From: Flavobacterium chungbukense
GTDB lineage: Bacteria > Bacteroidota > Bacteroidia > Flavobacteriales > Flavobacteriaceae
Length of the DNA stretch: 64,000 bases
Direction of reading: 5' to 3'
Assembly (NCBI RefSeq): GCF_020805785.1
Contig: NZ_JAJGZV010000010.1
Location: 33,456-97,455 of the forward strand
Both the position numbers and the translations under genes were made by a program. Positions within the stretch are counted from its first letter, which is position 1. Each line of letters begins with the position of its first letter. The notes beneath the pieces are model-generated. The model had not been told where the DNA came from. It saw only the letters and a program-made list of their open reading frames with translations, and ran no database searches. This document shows positions 61,986-64,000 of the stretch, piece after piece.

Positions 61986-63707
61986 ATGCAGCTATTTGAC
62001 TGGATCGTACTTATTGTAACATTATTATTTATTGTTGGATATGGCTCGTGGAAAACGCGAGGCAGTAAAAACGTTGAAGATTTCATTTTAGGAAACAACG
62101 AAACGCCTTGGTATACTGTTGGCCTTTCTGTTATGGCCACACAAGCCAGTGCGATTACTTTCCTATCTACTCCAGGACAAGCTTATCATGACGGAATGGG
62201 ATTTGTTCAATTTTATTTTGGCTTGCCAATAGCCATGATTGTAATTTGCGTCACCTTTATTCCTCTTTATCATAAAAGCAAAGTTTTTACGGCTTACGAA
62301 TTTTTAGAAAGAAGATTTGATGTTAAAACTCGTTCTCTAGCCGCTATTCTGTTTCTAGTACAGCGCGGATTAGGAACTGGTTTAACAATTTATGCTCCAG
62401 CCATTATTTTGTCTGCCCTTTTAGGATGGAACTTGACTGTTATGAATATCATTATCGGTTTTTTAGTTATCATTTATACCTTTTCTGGCGGAACAAAAGC
62501 CGTTAACGTTACACAAAAACAGCAGATGTTCGTAATTATGTCTGGAATGTTTATCACTTTCTTTTTGATTCTTCATTACCTTCCAAACGATATGACTTTT
62601 AATAGTGCACTTCATATTGCAGGTGCAAACGATAAAATGGATATTGTGAATTTTTCTTTTGATCCAGAAGAGAAATACACCATCTGGAGCGGTATCACAG
62701 GAGGTTTCTTCTTGGCTCTTGCCTATTTTGGTACTGATCAATCGCAAGTTGGACGCTATTTGTCTGGAAAATCAATTCGTGAAAGTCAAATGGGATTGAT
62801 TATGAATGGCCTTTTGAAAGTTCCAATGCAGTTCTTTATTCTTTTGACAGGAGTTATGGTTTTTGTGTTTTTTCAATTCAATCCGGTTCCTTTAAATTTC
62901 AATCCAAATAATAAAATTGCGATTGAAAAATCGATTTATAAAGATGAATATCATGCTTTAGAACAAAAATTAGTAAAATTATCGGAAGACAAAAAAGTAA
63001 TTAACTTGTTGTATATCGATCAGTTAAATCAAGATTATGACAATCCTATTTTGCGTAAAGAGTTGGTAGCGTTGTCTAATAAAGAGAAAGATTTACGAGA
63101 CAAAGCAAAAGAAATAATTGTAAAAGCAGATAACAATACCGAGACTAACGATAAAGATTATGTGTTCTTTCACTTTATTCTGCATTATTTACCAAAAGGT
63201 CTAATCGGATTGCTATTGGCCGTTATTCTTTCTGCAGCAATGTCTTCTACCGCTTCTGGATTAACTGCATTGGCCTCTACAACGGCGATTGATATTTACA
63301 AAAGAAATCAGAAAACACCAAAATCAGAAAAGCATTATTTGAACGTAACGAAGTTTTTTACTCTTTTTTGGGGAATTATAGCAATCCTTTTTGCTTGTGT
63401 AGGAACGTTGTTTGAGAATTTAATTCAGCTAGTAAACATTATCGGATCGATTTTCTACGGAACCGTTTTAGGAATTTTCCTTGTTGGTTTTTATTTAAAA
63501 AGAGTTAAAGCAAAACCAATGTTTATTAGTGCCATCATTAGTCAATTGACGATTTTTGTGATTTATTACTTTATGATTTATACGCAAGAAAAACTAGGTT
63601 ATTTATGGCTGAATTTTATTGGCGCTATTTTGACAATTGTTTTGGCTTTACTTTTCCAATTTTTATTTTTCAGAGGGCAAAGTGAACTAGAAGTAATTGA
63701 AGAATAA
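61986..63707 (+). CDS. Sodium:solute symporter (SSS family)
   Basis: 573-residue transporter with about 13 helices. SSS features: FILGNNETPWYTVGLSVMAT at the start, FLSTPGQAYHDGMGF, FFLALAYFGTDQSQVGRYLS and the later AAMSSTASGLTALASTTAID. A charged loop at about 310-390 separates helices, as in members with a cytoplasmic insertion. The substrate is unknown; the adjacent PIG-L deacetylase suggests a sugar or amino sugar. Confidence 0.9.
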   Translation: MQLFDWIVLIVTLLFIVGYGSWKTRGSKNVEDFILGNNETPWYTVGLSVMATQASAITFLSTPGQAYHDGMGFVQFYFGLPIAMIVICVTFIPLYHKSKVFTAYEFLERRFDVKTRSLAAILFLVQRGLGTGLTIYAPAIILSALLGWNLTVMNIIIGFLVIIYTFSGGTKAVNVTQKQQMFVIMSGMFITFFLILHYLPNDMTFNSALHIAGANDKMDIVNFSFDPEEKYTIWSGITGGFFLALAYFGTDQSQVGRYLSGKSIRESQMGLIMNGLLKVPMQFFILLTGVMVFVFFQFNPVPLNFNPNNKIAIEKSIYKDEYHALEQKLVKLSEDKKVINLLYIDQLNQDYDNPILRKELVALSNKEKDLRDKAKEIIVKADNNTETNDKDYVFFHFILHYLPKGLIGLLLAVILSAAMSSTASGLTALASTTAIDIYKRNQKTPKSEKHYLNVTKFFTLFWGIIAILFACVGTLFENLIQLVNIIGSIFYGTVLGIFLVGFYLKRVKAKPMFISAIISQLTIFVIYYFMIYTQEKLGYLWLNFIGAILTIVLALLFQFLFFRGQSELEVIEE

Positions 63708-63737
63708 TCTGATTTATAAATTTGATATTTTCAGCAA

Positions 63738-64000
63738 ATGAAAAAAGAAGAATTTTTATTTTGTTTAAAAGGAGCAAGTTTTGTTGCTCTCAAATTTGCA
63801 GAACGATATGTCAAAGATAAATTAGTTACAGACTTTAAGTATAATGTGATTCTTACTGTTGCTGGTAATATTGTCGGGGTAAAGCAATTTGAGATATATC
63901 CTGAAGAAAAAGATATTATAAAACTGGATTTAACTGATAATGAAGTTGTAGATTTATTATATAGAAACAATAAAATACCAATTTGGATTGATATCAGCGT
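63738..64000 (+). CDS. Partial ORF of unknown function, cut by the right edge
   Basis: The frame starts MKKEEFLFCLKGASFVALKF and stays open for 87 codons up to the window end. There is no signal peptide; no motif is recognised. It lies 30 bp after the symporter stop. A minus-strand frame across the same bases is a shadow. Confidence 0.6.
   Translation, partial: MKKEEFLFCLKGASFVALKFAERYVKDKLVTDFKYNVILTVAGNIVGVKQFEIYPEEKDIIKLDLTDNEVVDLLYRNNKIPIWIDIS

Noticed and set aside
1..64000. Prophage, integrative element or defence island
   Set aside because: No integrase, transposase, phage structural gene, toxin-antitoxin pair or restriction system is visible, and gene content is housekeeping throughout.

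Overview
This 64 kb window is a stretch of chromosome from a Bacteroidetes bacterium, almost certainly Flavobacterium or a close relative. The DNA is AT-rich. Promoters are of the Bacteroidetes type (TTG, about 19 bp, TAnnTTTG). Signature genes include a resB/ccsA-type fused cytochrome c biogenesis protein, a DUF2853 protein, a DUF2520 Rossmann protein, a deoxyhypusine-synthase-like protein and the bacillithiol-linked reductase YpdA. Intergenic inverted repeats familiar from Flavobacterium genomes are scattered throughout. I see no prophage, transposase, rRNA operon or CRISPR array; almost everything is core genome.

Layout. 1-0.9 kb: a minus-strand tRNA array with two near-identical tRNA-Val(UAC) units, a degenerate tRNA-like sequence and a decayed GIY-YIG nuclease gene whose last codons are the 5' part of that tRNA-like sequence. 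1-11 kb: ABC exporter, proline dehydrogenase, aroB, arginine decarboxylase with a small leader ORF, a deoxyhypusine-synthase-like protein, an acidic protein and a RecQ helicase. 11-16.8 kb: DinB-like protein, PEP carboxylase, Lrp/AsnC regulator, M14 peptidase, and a divergent XRE regulator with palindromic operators. 16.9-30.9 kb: lipoproteins, an acyltransferase, a methyltransferase/M23/lipoprotein operon, an APC permease, a class V aminotransferase, MsrA, SelO, YpdA, a CYTH protein and an OmpA/HhH pair.

31-41.6 kb: a menaquinone block on the minus strand (menD, menB, menA, menC) that also holds cvfB, DUF2853 and a metallo-beta-lactamase-fold hydrolase, with an M28 peptidase on the plus strand. 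41.7-50 kb: a thioredoxin-fold protein, an acetyltransferase, glutathione peroxidase, an ECF sigma/anti-sigma pair behind phased A-tracts, and the large fused CcsBA protein. 50-64 kb: a plus-strand run (DUF2520, KdsC-like phosphatase, UbiA-family prenyltransferase, Maf, MscS-like, AI-2E family), a POTRA/beta-barrel outer membrane protein, a His/Asp-rich secreted protein behind a sigma-54-like promoter, a LVIVD-type propeller lipoprotein, and an operon of a large PIG-L deacetylase, a 35-residue membrane peptide and a sodium:solute symporter. A partial ORF runs off the right edge.

The most interesting signals are (1) the tRNA/GIY-YIG array, where protein-coding and tRNA sequence overlap; (2) a set of TTTAC-N4-GTAAA palindromes on the divergent M14/XRE promoters and on the regulator's own start codon; (3) 10-bp-phased A-tracts in the ECF sigma promoter; (4) a sigma-54-like promoter with direct repeats 21 bp apart; (5) several very small membrane-peptide ORFs; and (6) a deoxyhypusine-synthase homologue lacking the catalytic lysine. 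No result here rests on a database search; all are read from the sequence.
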